A stretch of DNA of 64,000 nt from assembly GCA_023548195.1 (NCBI GenBank), contig JAJHZJ010000009.1, positions 5,234,715-5,298,714 of the forward strand, read 5' to 3'. This DNA is from Bettongia penicillata ogilbyi. Its lineage: Eukaryota > Chordata > Mammalia > Diprotodontia > Potoroidae. The notes below the pieces were generated by a model. It was not told where the DNA came from and ran no database searches. It saw nothing but the letters and a program-made list of their open reading frames with translations. Shown piece by piece: positions 21,742 to 34,000 of this stretch (within the stretch, counting starts at the first letter, position 1; every line of letters begins with the position of its first letter). A program made the translations under genes and the position numbers.

Positions 21742-22311
21742 TGTGTAGCAGCAAACACCCTGACACACATCCAGGAGGTCCTGTTAACACAGGTTCTTAG
21801 ACCTGCTTCTCTAAAAGGAAAGCAACTTTTGAGGGATCAACAAACTATTTTAATTACATTCACCAACAGAGAAAATACAAGCAGAGAAATAAAGACCAAA
21901 AGACAGGGCTTCTAATTGTCTGACTATAAGCAATATATGCAACACAAATCAACAGACAGATTCAACTATCTCACTTTTATATACATACACAGTTACCGGA
22001 GAGAAAAGCACCAACATCTGGGTTTTCAAAGCCAGGGGCAGGAGATTGTTCCCTAACTGGCACCCAGATTCTCATCTGGCACATGAACTTTCTTCCAAGC
22101 CCCCAAAGTAGAATCTGCCTCAGAGTATATACACACTTTTCAGAGCCAGAGAGCATAACTCTCATGACCCAGTGTCTCATTAATTAACAAAGGTGTGGGC
22201 CTTCCTACAAAATAAATCTCCCCTAATCAAACTTCCCTTAATGGGCTCATCTGAAGCCTATTAATGGGCAGAGAAGATCTAATTCTTATTAACATTACAC
22301 CATGGGGCACA
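21742..22311 (-). mobile_element. Solo LTR of an endogenous retrovirus
   Basis: The 570-base block begins TGTG and ends CACA, a 4-base inverted terminus. It is flanked by 'aacta' (21737-21741) and 'atcta' (22312-22316), a 5-base TSD with one mismatch. On the minus strand a TATA box 'tatataaaag' (plus 21974-21983) precedes an ATTAAA-type polyA signal (plus 21849-21854), giving U3-R-U5 order. There is no internal region, so it is a solo LTR. The L2 on both sides is continuous across it. Confidence 0.75.
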
Positions 22312-22704
22312 ATCTATGCAAAAATATAGAGACAAGAGATGACATGTCATGTTTGAAGAACAGCAAACAGGCCAGTTTGTCTGCAATATTGAATATGTAA
22401 GAAAAGCAATGTGTAATAAGTCTAGAAAGGCAGGTCAGATTCAGAGTGTGAAGGTGTTCAAGTACTAAACAGAGGCATTTGTACTTTATCTTGGAAGTGA
22501 GGGTGAACCACTGAAGTTTTTTTGAGCAGAGGAAATGACATGATCAGACTTGTCCTTCAGCAATATGGCAGCTCTGTGGAAATAATGGAGAGATTTGAGG
22601 CAGGTAGATCAATTAGGAGTTACTGTAAGGGAAATAAATAGTGAGGGTATGAACTAGGATGATGACTATGTAGGCAGAGATAAGAAAAGTATAAGAGAGA
22701 GAAT

Positions 22705-22900
22705 ATCTCTAGCTATATCTATCTACATATCTGTATCTATCCATATATTGTTATATCTACTTTTACATGTACCTATATCTCTTTATAGCTATCTATATAT
22801 CTATCCATCTATCTCCATATCTATAGCCATCTATCTCTACATCTCTATCACTATCATTCTATATCTACCTATTTATCTATATCTATAGCTATCTATCCAG
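22705..22900. repeat. (TATC/CTAT)n microsatellite
   Basis: About 195 bases of imperfect tatc, ctat and tctatc units inside the L2 copy. Confidence 0.9.
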
Positions 22901-22947
22901 ACCCCTAAGATGAAATCCTTTTAAATAAAGGACTCTAGAAAATTACA

Positions 22948-23003
22948 TCTGAGAGAATCACAGTGGTGTGTAAGGGAAGCACTTTGGATAGACAGACTAT
23001 GGA
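22948..23003 (+). repeat. Unnamed repeat block shared with 15.79 kb
   Basis: 'tctgagagaatcacagtgg' and 'gtgtaagggaagcac' match 15788-15840. It sits in the part of the L2 copy that looks inserted. Family unknown. Confidence 0.5.
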
Positions 23004-23274
23004 GAATATATGGATATAGAGAGAGGTAGAATCAACACAAATTGGCGATTGTTTGAATATGGCAAGATGAGGGAGAAGGAAGAGTGGAGGATGACTGTAA
23101 CATTGCACATCTGAGGAGGGATGAGTTTTGTAGGAAAGATAATGAGTTGTGCTTTGGATATATTATGTTTGAAGTTCCTATTGGATAACCAGTTAGAAAT
23201 GTCCAACAGCATTTGGTGATATGCTAGAGTTCAGAAGGTACTAGGACAGGCTGTAGAAAATTTAAGAATTAGTA

Positions 23275-23785
23275 ATTAGAAGTAAACACTTTTGGGAAGA
23301 GACAAGGTCAAAAGAGAGAATAGAAAAAATGAGGGACAGAATAGGATGGAAGGAAATATAGTTAGTTTTTTACAACATGACTATTTTGGAAGTCTTTTAC
23401 ATAACTATACATGTATAGCCTATATTGAATTGTTTGCCTTCTCAGTGGGGATGGGTGGGGAAGGAGGAAGGGAGAGAAGCTGGAATTCAAAGTTTTAGGA
23501 ATGAATGTTGAGAATTGTTTTTGCATACAACTGGGAAATAAGAAATACAGGTAATGGGGTATAGAAATCTATCTTGCCCTACAAGAAAAGAGAGAAGATG
23601 GGGATAAGGGAAAGGAGAGGTATGATAGAAGGGAGGGAAGATTGGGGGAAGGGGTAATCAGAATGCTTAGTGCCTTGGGGTGGGGGAAGGGAGAGATGGG
23701 GAGAATATTTGAAACTCAAAATCTTGTGGAAATGAATGTTGAAAACTAAAAATAAATTAATTAAAAAAGAAACCTTAAAAATTAT
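23275..23785 (+). mobile_element. Half-LINE 3' region (copy d)
   Basis: 5'-truncated copy of the family at 44.7 and 47.3 kb. It contains the vestigial ORF2 start 'ggatggaaggaaatatag' (ATG at 23346), then a first L1-like 3' end ('attcaaagttttaggaatg' near 23484), then a second ('actcaaaatcttgtggaaa' near 23713), with AATAAA and an A-rich tail near 23750-23770. No ORF1 or ORF2 is left. Confidence 0.75.
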
Positions 23786-23804
23786 TCCCTTGTTTATATT
23801 CATT

Positions 23805-24075
23805 AATTCAGCTAAGTGGCATAGAGAATAGAGTGACCTATGTGAAGTTAGAAAGACTTGAATTCAAATCTGGCCTCAGATACTTCCTAGCTGTGTGATC
23901 CTGGACAAGTCACTTAACCTCTGTCTGTTTAGTTTCCTCATTTATAAAATAGGAACAATGACAGCATCTACCTCCCAGGGTTGTTGTGAGGATAAAATGA
24001 GATAATATTTGTAAAGTGCTTTGCAAATCTTAAAGTGCTACATAAGTGTTTGTTATTATTATTGTTGCTGTTATA
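23805..24075 (+). mobile_element. MIR SINE, marsupial variant, full length
   Basis: 'cagctaagtggcatagag' head, 'aatctggcctcagatacttc', 'gtgatcctggacaagtcac', 'tcccagggttgttgtgagg', 'gtaaagtgctttgcaaatc', ending in (TTA)n near 24052. Confidence 0.85.
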
Positions 24076-24394
24076 ATTTAAGTTCAGTTTTTATGACATT
24101 ATCCCACTGAAACTCCAGGTTTTCTGGAGCAAGTAAAGCATCGTTAACTTTGGTCCTTCCTCTCCTTAATTATACATGTTTGTGTTCCCTATAGGCAAAT
24201 TATTATTGTGGCTTCTTTTGATCCATTAAATAATGCTTTTTCATTTCATTGAAAAGAGAAGAAAGGAAAAGCAAATGACCCAAATCAGAAGTGGAAAAGG
24301 GAAGACGACAATTGACAATGAAGAAAAACTAAAACTACCAGTGACTGTCACACACAGATATATACTGACAAAACTTTGATGATAAGTATATTAT
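24076..24394. other. Unassigned sequence
   Basis: No gene or nameable repeat. Confidence 0.4.
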
Positions 24395-25207
24395 TTTTTT
24401 GAAAGCAAAACTATTTTATTTTTTAATTTTATTTCTTTATTTTAAGCTTTCAGCATTCATTTCTAAAAAATTTTGAATTCCCATCTCTTCACCCCACAAA
24501 TGACATGCATTCTGATTGCCCTTTCCCCCAACATGTCCTCCCTTCTAACACTCCTCCCTTCCCTTATCCCCATCTTTCTTGTCCTGTAGGGCAAGATAAA
24601 TGTAAATACCCCATTACCTATATTTCTTATTTCCAAGCTGTATGCAAAAACAATTCTCAACATTTGTTCCGAAAACTTTGAACTCCAACTTCTCTTCTTT
24701 CCTCCTTCCCCACTGAGAAGCCTAGTAATTCATTATAGGCTATTTATGTGTAGTTTTTCAAATGACTTCCACAATAGTCATGTTGTGTAAGACTAACAAT
24801 ATTTCTCTCCATCCTATCCTGCCCCCCATTTCTTCTATACTCTCTTTTGATCTTTTCCCTCCCCAAGAGTGTTTACTTCTAATTACTCCCTCCTCCCATT
24901 TGCCCTTCCTTCCATCATCCCCCAACCCTGCCTATCCCCTTCTCCCCTACTTTCCTGTAGTGTAAGATAGATTTTCATACCAAATTGAGTGTGCATGTTA
25001 TTCCTTCCTTGATCCAAATGTGACGAGAGGAAGCTTCACTTTTTCCCTCTCACCTCCCCCCTTTTCCCCTCCATTGGAAGAATTTTTTCTTGCCTCTTCC
25101 ATGAGAGATAATTTGCCTCATTCCAATTCTCACTTTCTCCTCCCAATATTTTCCTCTCTCACCCCTTAATTTTACCTTTTATATACGATCTTTTCCTATT
25201 CAACTCA

Positions 25208-25235
25208 CCCTATGCTCTCTGTCTCTGTCTCTCTT

Positions 25236-25279
<44 letters not shown>

Positions 25280-25312
25280 TCTGTCTCTCTCTTTCCCTCT
25301 GTGTGTGTATAC
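25208..25312. repeat. (CT)n microsatellite with TG end
   Basis: Pure ctct run near 25239-25277 with variant units on both sides and 'ctgtgtgtgtatac' at the right edge. It lies in the half-LINE 3' UTR at the place where the other copies carry CA runs. Confidence 0.9.
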
Positions 25313-25699
25313 AATCCCTCCAACTACCCAGATACTGAGAAAGGTCTCAAGAGTTACAAATATTATCTTTCCATGTAGAAATATAAACAGTTAAACTTTA
25401 GTAAGTCCCTTGTGATTTTTTTTCTTGTTTATCTTTTCATGCTTCTTTTGATTCTTGGGTTTGAAAGTCAAATTTTCTTTTCAGCTCTGGTCTTTTCATC
25501 TAGAATGCTGGAAAGTCCTCTATTTCATTGAAAGACCATTTTTTCCCCTGAATTATTATACTCAGTTTTGCTGGGTAGATAATTCTTGATTTTAATCCTA
25601 GTTCCTCTGACTTCTGGAATATCATATTCCACACTCTTCTATACTTTAATGTAGAAGTTGCCATATCTTGTGTTATCCTGATTGTATTTACAAAGTACT

Positions 25700-26280
25700 T
25701 GAGTTGTTACTTTCTGGCTCCTTGCAATATTTTCCCCTTGACCTGGGAACTCTGGAATTTGGCTACAATATTGCTAGGAGTTTCTCTTTTTGGATCTCTT
25801 TCAGGAGGTGATTGGTAGATTCTCTCAATATTTATTTTGCCCTCTGATTCTAGAATATCTGGGCAGTTTTCCTTGATAATTTCATGAAAGATGATATCTA
25901 GGCTCTTCTTTTGATCATGGCTTTCAGATAGTCCCATAATTTTTAAATTGTCTGTCCTAGATCATTTTCCAAGTCAGTTGTTTTTCCAATGAGATATTTC
26001 ACATTATCTTCCATTTTTTCATTCTTTTGGTTTTGTTTTGTAATTTCTTGGTTTCTCATAAAGTCATTAGCTTCCATCTGCTCCATTCCAATTTTTAAAG
26101 AACTACTTTCTTCAGTGAGCTTTTGAACCTCCTTTTCCATTTGATTAATTCTGCTTTTTAAAACATTCTTCTCCTCATTGGCTTTTTGGACCTCTTTTGC
26201 CATTTGGGTTAGTCTATTTTTAAAGGTGTTATTTTCTCCAGCATGTTTTAGGCCTCCTTTAGCAAGCTGTTGACTCACTT
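25700..26280 (-). pseudogene. L1 ORF1-type RNA-binding protein, 5' truncated and frameshifted
   Basis: Two adjacent minus frames carry it. 26278 to 25943 encodes heptad-like coiled coil (blocks EVQKANEEKN and EVQKLTEESS) running into GKTTDLEN. 25937 to 25707 encodes SESHDQKKSLDIIFHE, KENCPDILESEG and SPPERDPKRE, which are the RRM/C-terminal parts. A frameshift lies between the frames near 25940, in the segment that in intact copies reads R-x-NLKIMG. The last C-terminal part is lost after QGARK. An intact ORF1 protein would form RNA-binding trimers. This copy cannot. Confidence 0.75.
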
Positions 26281-26282
26281 TT

Positions 26283-26566
26283 CACATCTCGAGAAAGAGC
26301 TATAGAACAGTATCACAGAATGAAGCAGGCCATTTTCTCTTGTGTTTTGTTTTGTTTTGTTTTATGATTTCTCCCATTTATTTTAATTCTTCTATGCAAC
26401 ATGACTAGGATGAAAATGTATTTAACAAGAAGGTATGTGTAGAACCTATGTAAGATTGCATCCCATCTTGGGGAGGTGGAGGGAAGGGAGAGGGGGGAAA
26501 TATCTAAGATATATGGAAGTGATTGTAGAAAACTGAAAATTAATTAATTTTTTAAAAATACCATGA
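26283..26566 (+). mobile_element. L1 3' UTR end, 5' truncated
   Basis: Matches the plus L1 3' end at 35015-35300: 'agaaagagctatagaac', 'atgatttctcccatttat', 'catgactaggatgaaaatg', 'ttggggaggtggagggaag', ending 'gaaaattaattaatttt'. It abuts copy e in head-to-head orientation. Confidence 0.75.
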
Positions 26567-26952
26567 TCTTAGAAGAATCACAATTTTTACTGAACCAAAG
26601 GACATTGGAAAGATGGAGAGTAGGTATTAGTAGGCTATAGGAAATTACCAATGAAGAGAGAATATGAGAAACATCACAAAAATATTATTCAAATAGTAAA
26701 TGATTAGAAAGGGAAGTAGAATGATATGTAGTAAGAATAAGTTATAGGAAATAGTGCAAGAGTTAATTGGTATCTCTGAAACAGTAGAAGCGCCAGAGGA
26801 AGGCTTCCAATGGCTTTGGCGAATTCTTTAAAGATGATTTACCTGGATAAGACTTGCCTGTGGTGAATAGCTTTGAGGAAATGGGGCAGTCTGCAATAGT
26901 GTAGGAAGTAACCATTTTGAAAAAGAGTGAAAACTAAGTCAGATAATTGGAG
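26567..26952. other. Unassigned sequence
   Basis: No gene or nameable repeat. Confidence 0.4.
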
Positions 26953-27199
26953 TCATTATTGTTCAGTTGTTTCAGTGATGTCCAACTCTTCATGACCCTA
27001 TTCGGGGTTTTCTTGATAAAGATACTTGAGTGGTTTGCCATTTCCTTCTCCAGCTCATTTTACAGATGAAGAAACTGAGGCAAATAGGGTAAAGGGATTT
27101 GCCTTGGGTCACATAGGTAATAAGTATCTGAGGCCAGATTTGAACTTGGGTTCCTGACTCTAGGCCTAGTGTTTTATCCATTAAGTCACCTAGATACCC
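26953..27199 (-). mobile_element. tRNA-headed marsupial SINE
   Basis: Antisense order: 'tgtccaactcttcatgacc', 'ggggttttcttgataaag', 'gagtggtttgccatttcc', 'gcctagtgttttatccat', 'agtcacctagataccc'. Confidence 0.85.
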
Positions 27200-28511
27200 T
27201 ATATTTATTGAGCAGGAGCTATCCCAGAACCTTGAATGATACTCTTTAGTTACACAGAATATAGAAAAGTTGCACGTTGCATAATTTACACACTGCTCAC
27301 ACAAATATATTTTGCATTTTCTACCTTAATTAGGCAGATGCCTGCAGTCCCCAGGACTTCCAGGATTCTTTTTAGAGTTGTTACTTTTCTCTTTCTGGTA
27401 AATAAAGAAAAAGAAAATCATTAAGTACATTTTTTTAACTGTTCACCCTTTAGAAGACCCAACATCGCTGTATGGGATTAATTAGGTAATTTGTGGCTAA
27501 TTTTATTTCTGTGTTTCAGATGGTGCATTCTGTGGGGGGTTTTTTAAGTCTTTTAAAAAGACAGTGAAGATAAAAACCTACTGGGACTTGAACAAGACAT
27601 CAAAGCTTCCTCAAAGGAAATACCTGGGGGCTATATTGTTCTGTCTGGCCACATCAGGGAGGAATCTAATTTTATGTGCAGGAAAGGACTGAGAACCCCT
27701 TCTTGGTGAATTAAAAACACAGCTTTGGGGAATAATGCAGACAGAAACCATAAGTTAAAAAGTAATGTGCAAAGGCTTCACTGGTAAAGCACTTCAGCTA
27801 CAATTCCCATCTCTAATATGACCTGCACTAGCGAGAAGGTCTTTTGGTTGGATTGGGAAGGAATTTCATTTGCCAGGGCCTATCAACACTTAATCTTTCC
27901 TACTTCTTGAATTTATCAGATTAATTTTTATTCTTTTTGTATCTCAATAACCTCAGATTTACTGGGATCATATGAAATTGAATTGTCATACTTGGAGAGG
28001 AGAAATGACTATATATCTCCGGTTTAAAATCTCATTATTTTCTATTGAAATGCATTTTTAAAATATACCAAGAGAAAGAGAGTTTGGGCTCTTTAAATGG
28101 AAAGCAAGGTTGTCAAAAGTCTCTGAAAGAGTCAAGGTTATAAAACTGTTAGGAACTGGGAAAGTTTGATAAATAAATCCATTTTGTTCAGGTGCATTGC
28201 AAAACAGTGGAGGGGAAGTGAGTGGGGTTTAGTGAAACAGAACTGGTTATCAGAAAATTTTCTGGTTAGTAAGGGCTACAAGTGTGTACACATTACAGAT
28301 GGAAATTTTCCTTTCTGAAGTTAGCTCCTCAAAGTCAAAGGTGAGTGAAAATAAGCAAACAGGCAATCAAACAAAATGTTTTTTCTTTCATGCAAAGGAA
28401 AAGTAAAATAAAATGGCCAATTGAGTGGAGAGCAGTACTCTTATACAATGAGAATGCTAAGATAACAGTTTGATGTCTTCTCTCTGGTAAGCTGTAAGCA
28501 GTTAGCCAAAG
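27200..28511. other. Unassigned sequence, 1.3 kb
   Basis: No repeat I can name and no convincing exon. Short open frames are at chance length. It is one of the longer repeat-free tracts, so a candidate for conserved non-coding sequence. Confidence 0.4.
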
Positions 28512-29015
28512 ACTTCTTTTTATTTTATTTTTAGCATTCATTTTTTTCTATATAATATTTTATTTTGCCCCAATTATGTTAAAACAATTATTTTTTAAAA
28601 ATTTTAGTTCCAAACTCTATCCTCCCTCCTTCTTCACCTCCCCCGTCTCCCTGAGACAATAAGCAAGCTGATATAGGTCATTTATGTGCAATCATGTAAA
28701 ACATTTCCATATTAGTCATTTTGTATGAAAAGACTTGAATTTTTTTTAAAAAAATAGAAGTGAAAAATAGCATGCTTCAGTCTGTATTTGTACAGTATCA
28801 GTTCTTTCTCTGGAGGTGGATAGTATATTTCATCATGAGTCCTTCGGGATTATCTTGGAGCACGGATTTGGTTTAGCATTTATTTTTTAAAATTTTGAGT
28901 TCCAAATTCTCTCCTCGACCCACCTCTCCTCACTCATGGAGAAGGCAAGGAATGTGATATAAATTATATGTGTGAAATCATGCAAAACATATTTCCATAT
29001 TAGTCATGTAAAAAC
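28512..29015 (-). mobile_element. Two L1 3' UTR fragments in tandem
   Basis: 28512-28870 has 'ttgccccaattatgttaaaa', 'aattttagttccaaactc', 'gcaagctgatataggtcatt', 'ctttctctggaggtggat', 'catgagtccttcggga'. At about 28873 the text restarts with 'ttaaaattttgagttcc' and repeats the same L1 section to 29015. Either two insertions or a tandem duplication. Confidence 0.7.
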
Positions 29016-29164
29016 TTGTTTTGAAAATCTAACGTGACCTTCAAGGTGAGTAGCAAGTTTAGTTTGTTTAAGAAGTAGAAGAAGCAAAGGTCAACAACTC
29101 CATTCCATCACAACAATCTAGTAAGCAAAGCTCCTGAAATGATATGCAAAATTTAAAAAAAAAG

Positions 29165-29470
29165 ATAGGGAAGGAGGGCTCTAGTAGGTCAGACTTTGTG
29201 TAGAAGGTGATGCTTGAATCTTGAAGGAAGTGAGGGATTTTATGAGGAAGGGTAAAAAAGGATGTGCAACCTAGAATGGGAAGACCCAGAATAAAGGTAT
29301 GGAAAAAGAGCAAGAATGTTATATATGAGGAACACGAACATAAGGTCAATTTGGCTATGCCTTAGAGTAAGGGAAAGGAAATAATGAATAATGATCCAGG
29401 AATAAATAGATTAGACCAAGTTGTGTGGACCTTTCAAAGCCAAAGAGAGGTTTTTTTTAAAAACGCTTTT
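29165..29470 (-). mobile_element. L2 LINE fragment
   Basis: Antisense L2: 'gtgtagaaggtgatgcttg', 'aatcttgaaggaagtgagg', 'aatgttatatatgaggaac', 'tttcaaagccaaagagagg'. Confidence 0.7.
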
Positions 29471-29759
29471 AACTCTGGTTTGCTCAACTTTAGAGACAGA
29501 ATTAGGGTGAGATTAAGCAGTGATTGAAAATTGAAGGTAAATGAAGAGCCTCCCAACTATACCTCATTATTCGTATTCCTTTAAATCTGTTTCTAAATTG
29601 TGTATCAAGTTTTGTTGACCATTAGCAGCTTTAATTAGTTCAATTCAAAGATTCTTTTCATAGAAAAGCCTTATTGATTGATTCAGTGTCAACATTTAGC
29701 CACTAGCAGGCAGGGACCCCAGGTTCTACATCATACATGGTGGTTGGGGGAGAAGGGGT

Positions 29760-29805
29760 CACACAGTGCCTGGCACATAGTACTTAATAAATGCTTGTTC
29801 TAATC
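29760..29805 (+). mobile_element. L2 LINE 3' terminus
   Basis: 'cacagtgcctggcacatag', 'tacttaataaatgcttgtt'. Confidence 0.6.
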
Positions 29806-30973
29806 TCTAATCTAGTGATAAAATCACACATAGATGCTTAGACAGAGTCGCCACATCAGAAAGGCAAACAGCCACCAGGTATAATAAGGTAAAGAAGAAG
29901 AGTAGCACTCAGGAATGGTATTTTCTATGGCAGTGAAGAAGACAGGATTTAAGAAAACCTATGCCCAGAGTTGGTAGATGTCTACATAATAATAAAGGAA
30001 AGGAAAGTACAAGATGCAGGTTTGAGATGTCTTCAATGTTTTAGTAATCACAATGAGGGGAGGACCTCCAGGGCAAAAGTATTATCATAGTTAGGTCATT
30101 CACTGGGGGCAGGTCCTTCTAAACCCTTCCCCTTGCCATTAACTGAGAATGGATTTCCTAGGACAGCATCCAATTATTGACTGATGCTGACTGATGGAAG
30201 ACTGGCCCACTTATTTCTGGGGAAGCAGGAGCAAGTATATTGCTTTTTAGAGGTGGGCTGAATACTCAGCAAATCAGGAGAGAGTCATGGATTCAGGGAG
30301 AACTCTTCCAATAGAAGTATTCTTAAAGCCCCAATTAAATTCAGCCTTGTAGATGAGCTAGTGTAACTCCGTAGGTTTGTCTCCTATAAATTCTAGGAGG
30401 AGTTGGTTATATACATCTGTGTTTGGGGAAACTGTCCCCTGGGCAGGGATTTGTTTTGCCTTATCTGTAAGTTATGAAAACGAGCCTCTCCTCAAATCTT
30501 GAGGGTATCTGTCCTGTGATAGAATTTATCTATCATCTCTCCTAAACACTAGGTTCCTAAGGTGTGTGAAATTGAAGCTCTCCCTCTCATTTTCACAAAG
30601 GACTGCATTAAGTCAGAAAGACAGTCTAAGACATATGCCCTATTTTCTCTCTCACCCATCTCTCACTCACTCTTTTCCCCCATTTATGGGAAATCTGGAC
30701 ATTTGGACTAAGGAGATTTGATAGAAAGCTACTAAAACTTCAAAGATAATTCCTAAGAGGGAAACAACAGTCTCTGAGGGACCATCTTTGCAATTCAAAT
30801 CAATAAACTGAACCTGAATATTTACATTGGGTCAGATCCATGGCTCATCTAGTCCTGTATTCTGTCTCTGACAAAAGCACCAAAGGACATATTTGCAGAA
30901 AGAACATGGTTTTCCTTTTAGATGTTAACTTAAAAGATTAAGGATGTATCACCAAAGTTATTTAACTTCTCTT
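29806..30973. other. Unassigned sequence, 1.2 kb
   Basis: No gene and no repeat I can name. It is the left flank of the rearranged plus-strand L1. Confidence 0.4.
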
Positions 30974-31034
30974 AATAGCCCCTTACAGAGAGGGGCAGAG
31001 CCAAGATGACTGAGTAAGAGCATAAAATGGAGAT

Positions 31035-34000
31035 GGATAGCAGAATGGATTAAAATAATCCAACATTATATTGTTTACAAGAAACACATTTGAAATGAGA
31101 GGATACACACAGGGTAAAAGTCAAAGTTTGGAGCAGAATATATTGTACTTTGGCTGATGTAAGAAAAGCAGGGGTAGCAATCTTTATCTCAGACAAAGCA
31201 AAAGCAGAAATAGATCTAATCAAAAGAGACAAGGAAGGAAACTATATCCTGCTAAAAGGTGCCATAGACAATAAAGCAATATCATTACTAAACGTGCATG
31301 CTCCCATTTTATGGGAGAGTTCATTCCATTCACATTCAGAGTTATGATTATAATCTGTGTATTTCCCTCCATCCCCTTTCCTGCCATTTGTGCTTTTAAT
31401 TCTCCCATCTCCCTTCCCTTCCTCAATAGTTTTCATTTTTCACCACCACCTCCTGCAGCCTTCCCTTCCTTCTTTTAGCCCCCCTCCCTTTTACTCCCCT
31501 TTACCCTTACTACTTCTTCCCTCCCTTTTAGCTTCTCCTCCAAATTATTAGAGGAGAGTTGGGGGGAGTTGTGAGGGGACCTCAACCTCCCTGTCTCTGA
31601 ACTGGAAAAATCTAACCTCAAAATAAGCAATAAAGAGGCTAAGGAGCTAAATAAAACTCTGGATAAGGTAGCTATGATAGATCTCTGGAGAAAATTGAAT
31701 GGGAATAGAAAGGAATATACCTTTTTCTTAGCAGTACATGGCACATATATAAAAACTGACTATGTTTTAGGGCATAAAAACTGCACAAACCAGTGCAGAA
31801 AGGCAGAGATAGTCAATGCATCCTTCTCAGATCATAATGCAATAAAAATTATATGCAATAAAAGGCCATGGAAAGATAAACCAAAAATCAATTGGAAACT
31901 AAATAATCTAATCTTAAAGAAGGAGTGGGTTAAACAACAAATCCTAGAAACAATCAACAACTTCATTCAAGAGGATGGAAATCATGAGATAACCTACCAT
32001 ATCTTATGGGATGTTGCAAAAGCAGTTCTTAGGGGAAGTTTTACATCTTTGAATGCCTATATGAATAAAATAGAGAAAGAGGAGATCAATGACTTGGGCA
32101 TGCAGCTGAAAAAAACCTAGAAAAAGAACAAATTGAAAATCCCCAAGTAAAGACCAAATTAGAAATAATGAAAACCAAAAGAGATATTAAAATAATTGAA
32201 ATGAAGAAAACTATTGAACTAATAAATAAAACCAACAGTTGGTTTTATGAAAAAACTAATAAAATTGATAAACCTTTGGTCAATTTGATTTAAAAAAAGA
32301 AAGATGAAAACCACATTACTAATATCAAAAATGACAGGGGTGAACTCACCTCCAATGAGGAGGAGATTAAAACAATAATTAGAAATTACTTTGCCCAACT
32401 TCATGCTCACAAATTCAGCAATCTAAATGAGATGAATGAGTATTTTAAAAAATACAAAGTGCCCAGATTAACAGAAGAGGAAGCTGAAGACTTAAACAAC
32501 TCCATCTCAGAAAAAGAAATTGAACAAGCCATCAATGAAATCCCTAGGAAAAAATCCCCAGGGCCAGATGAATTTACAAGTGAATTCTATCAAACATTTA
32601 AAGAACAGTTAATTCCAATACTATATAGAATATTTTTGAAAATTGAGAAAGGAGTCCTCCCAAATTCTTTTTATGATAAAATTATGGTTTTGATACCTAA
32701 ACTGGGAAGAGACAAAACAGAGAAAGAAACTCATACATCAATTTCTCTAACAAATGTAGATACAAAAATTTTAAATACATTTTAGAAAAATGAATACAGC
32801 ATCTTATCACAAGAATAATACATTATGATCAGGTAGGATTCATGCCAGGAATGCAGGGCTGGTTCAATATTAGGAAAACTATTAGCATTATTGATCATAT
32901 CCACAACAAAACTAACAGAAACTACATGTTTATCTCAATAGATACAGAAAAAGCTTTTGACAAAATAACAACACCCATTGCTATTAAAAATGCTGGAGAA
33001 CACAGGGATAAAGGGAACTTTCCATAAAATAGTAAGCAGTATCTACCTAAAACCTTCAGCAAACATTACATGCAATGGTGATAAGCTAGATGTATTTCCA
33101 ATAAGATCAGGGGTGAAACAAGGATGTCCATTATCCCCACTATTATTCAATATGGTACTAGAAATGTTAGCTATAGCAATTAGACAAGATAAAGAAATTG
33201 AAGGAATTAGAATAGGCAAAGAAGAAACTAAGTTATCACTCTTTGCAGATGATATGATGATATACTTAGAGAATCCTGGAGATTCAAGTGAAAAACTGCT
33301 TTGATCTGCTTTTGCTTAGATCTTTGGCAAACAACTTTGGCAAAATTGCAAGTTACAAAATAAACCCACACAAATCTTCTGCATTCCTATATATTAGTAA
33401 CAAAGTCAAACAGCAAGAGATAGAAAGAGAAATCCCATTTAAAGCTAGGGTAGACACTATAAAATATTTGGGAATTTACCTGCCAAAACAAACCCAGGGA
33501 CTATATGAACACAACTACAAGATATTTTTCGCACAAATAAAGTAAAGCCTAAGTAAGTGGAAAAACATCAGTTGCTCGTGGTTAGAACAAACCAATATAA
33601 CAAAAATGACAATTCTATCTAAATTAACTTATTTATTTAGTGCCATACCAATTAAACTATCAGATAATTATTTTCTAGAGCTGGATAAAATAATATCAAA
33701 ATTCATCTGGAAGAACAAAACGTCCAGAATATCAAAGGGACTAATGAAAAGAAATGCTAAGGAAGGTGGCCTAGAGCTACCAGATTTCAAATTGTATTAT
33801 AAAGCAGCAATTATCAAAACCACTTGCCACTGGCTAAGAAACAGAAGGGTAGACAAGTGGAATAGGGTAGGTACTCAAGACACAGTAGATAATGAATATA
33901 GCAATCTACTGTTCGATAAACCCAAGGACACCAGCTTTTTGGATAAGAACTCACTGTTTGACTAAAATTGCTGGGAAAACTGGATAACAATGTGGTGGAA

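Larger units (their letters stand above)
22312..23262 (-). mobile_element. L2 LINE, second part
   Basis: Antisense L2 continues: 'gacatgtcatgtttgaag', 'aacagcaaacaggccagt', 'ggaaatgacatgatcagac', 'gaggcaggtagatcaatt'. After an insert at about 22705-22990 it goes on: 'ggtagaatcaacacaaatt', 'aggaaagataatgagttg', 'gttagaaatgtccaacag'. This is one of the longest L2 copies here. Confidence 0.75.
24395..26282 (-). mobile_element. Half-LINE with ORF1 remnant (copy e)
   Basis: Minus-strand copy. The 3' end is near 24400-24440 (T-rich, antisense AATAAA), two successive L1-like 3' ends follow at about 24440-24700, the vestigial ORF2 start lies at plus 24810-24812, a microsatellite at 25208-25312, and ORF1 at 25700-26280. 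It is 5' truncated where a plus-strand L1 3' end begins. No EN or RT sequence lies between ORF1 and the tail. Confidence 0.75.

Noticed and set aside
22705..22900. CRISPR-like or satellite array
   Set aside because: The units are imperfect tetranucleotides with no spacers; it is a plain microsatellite in a vertebrate genome.
32978..33304. A domesticated or telomerase-like reverse transcriptase
   Set aside because: RT blocks, order and flanking 3' UTR are those of L1 ORF2, and stops occur throughout.
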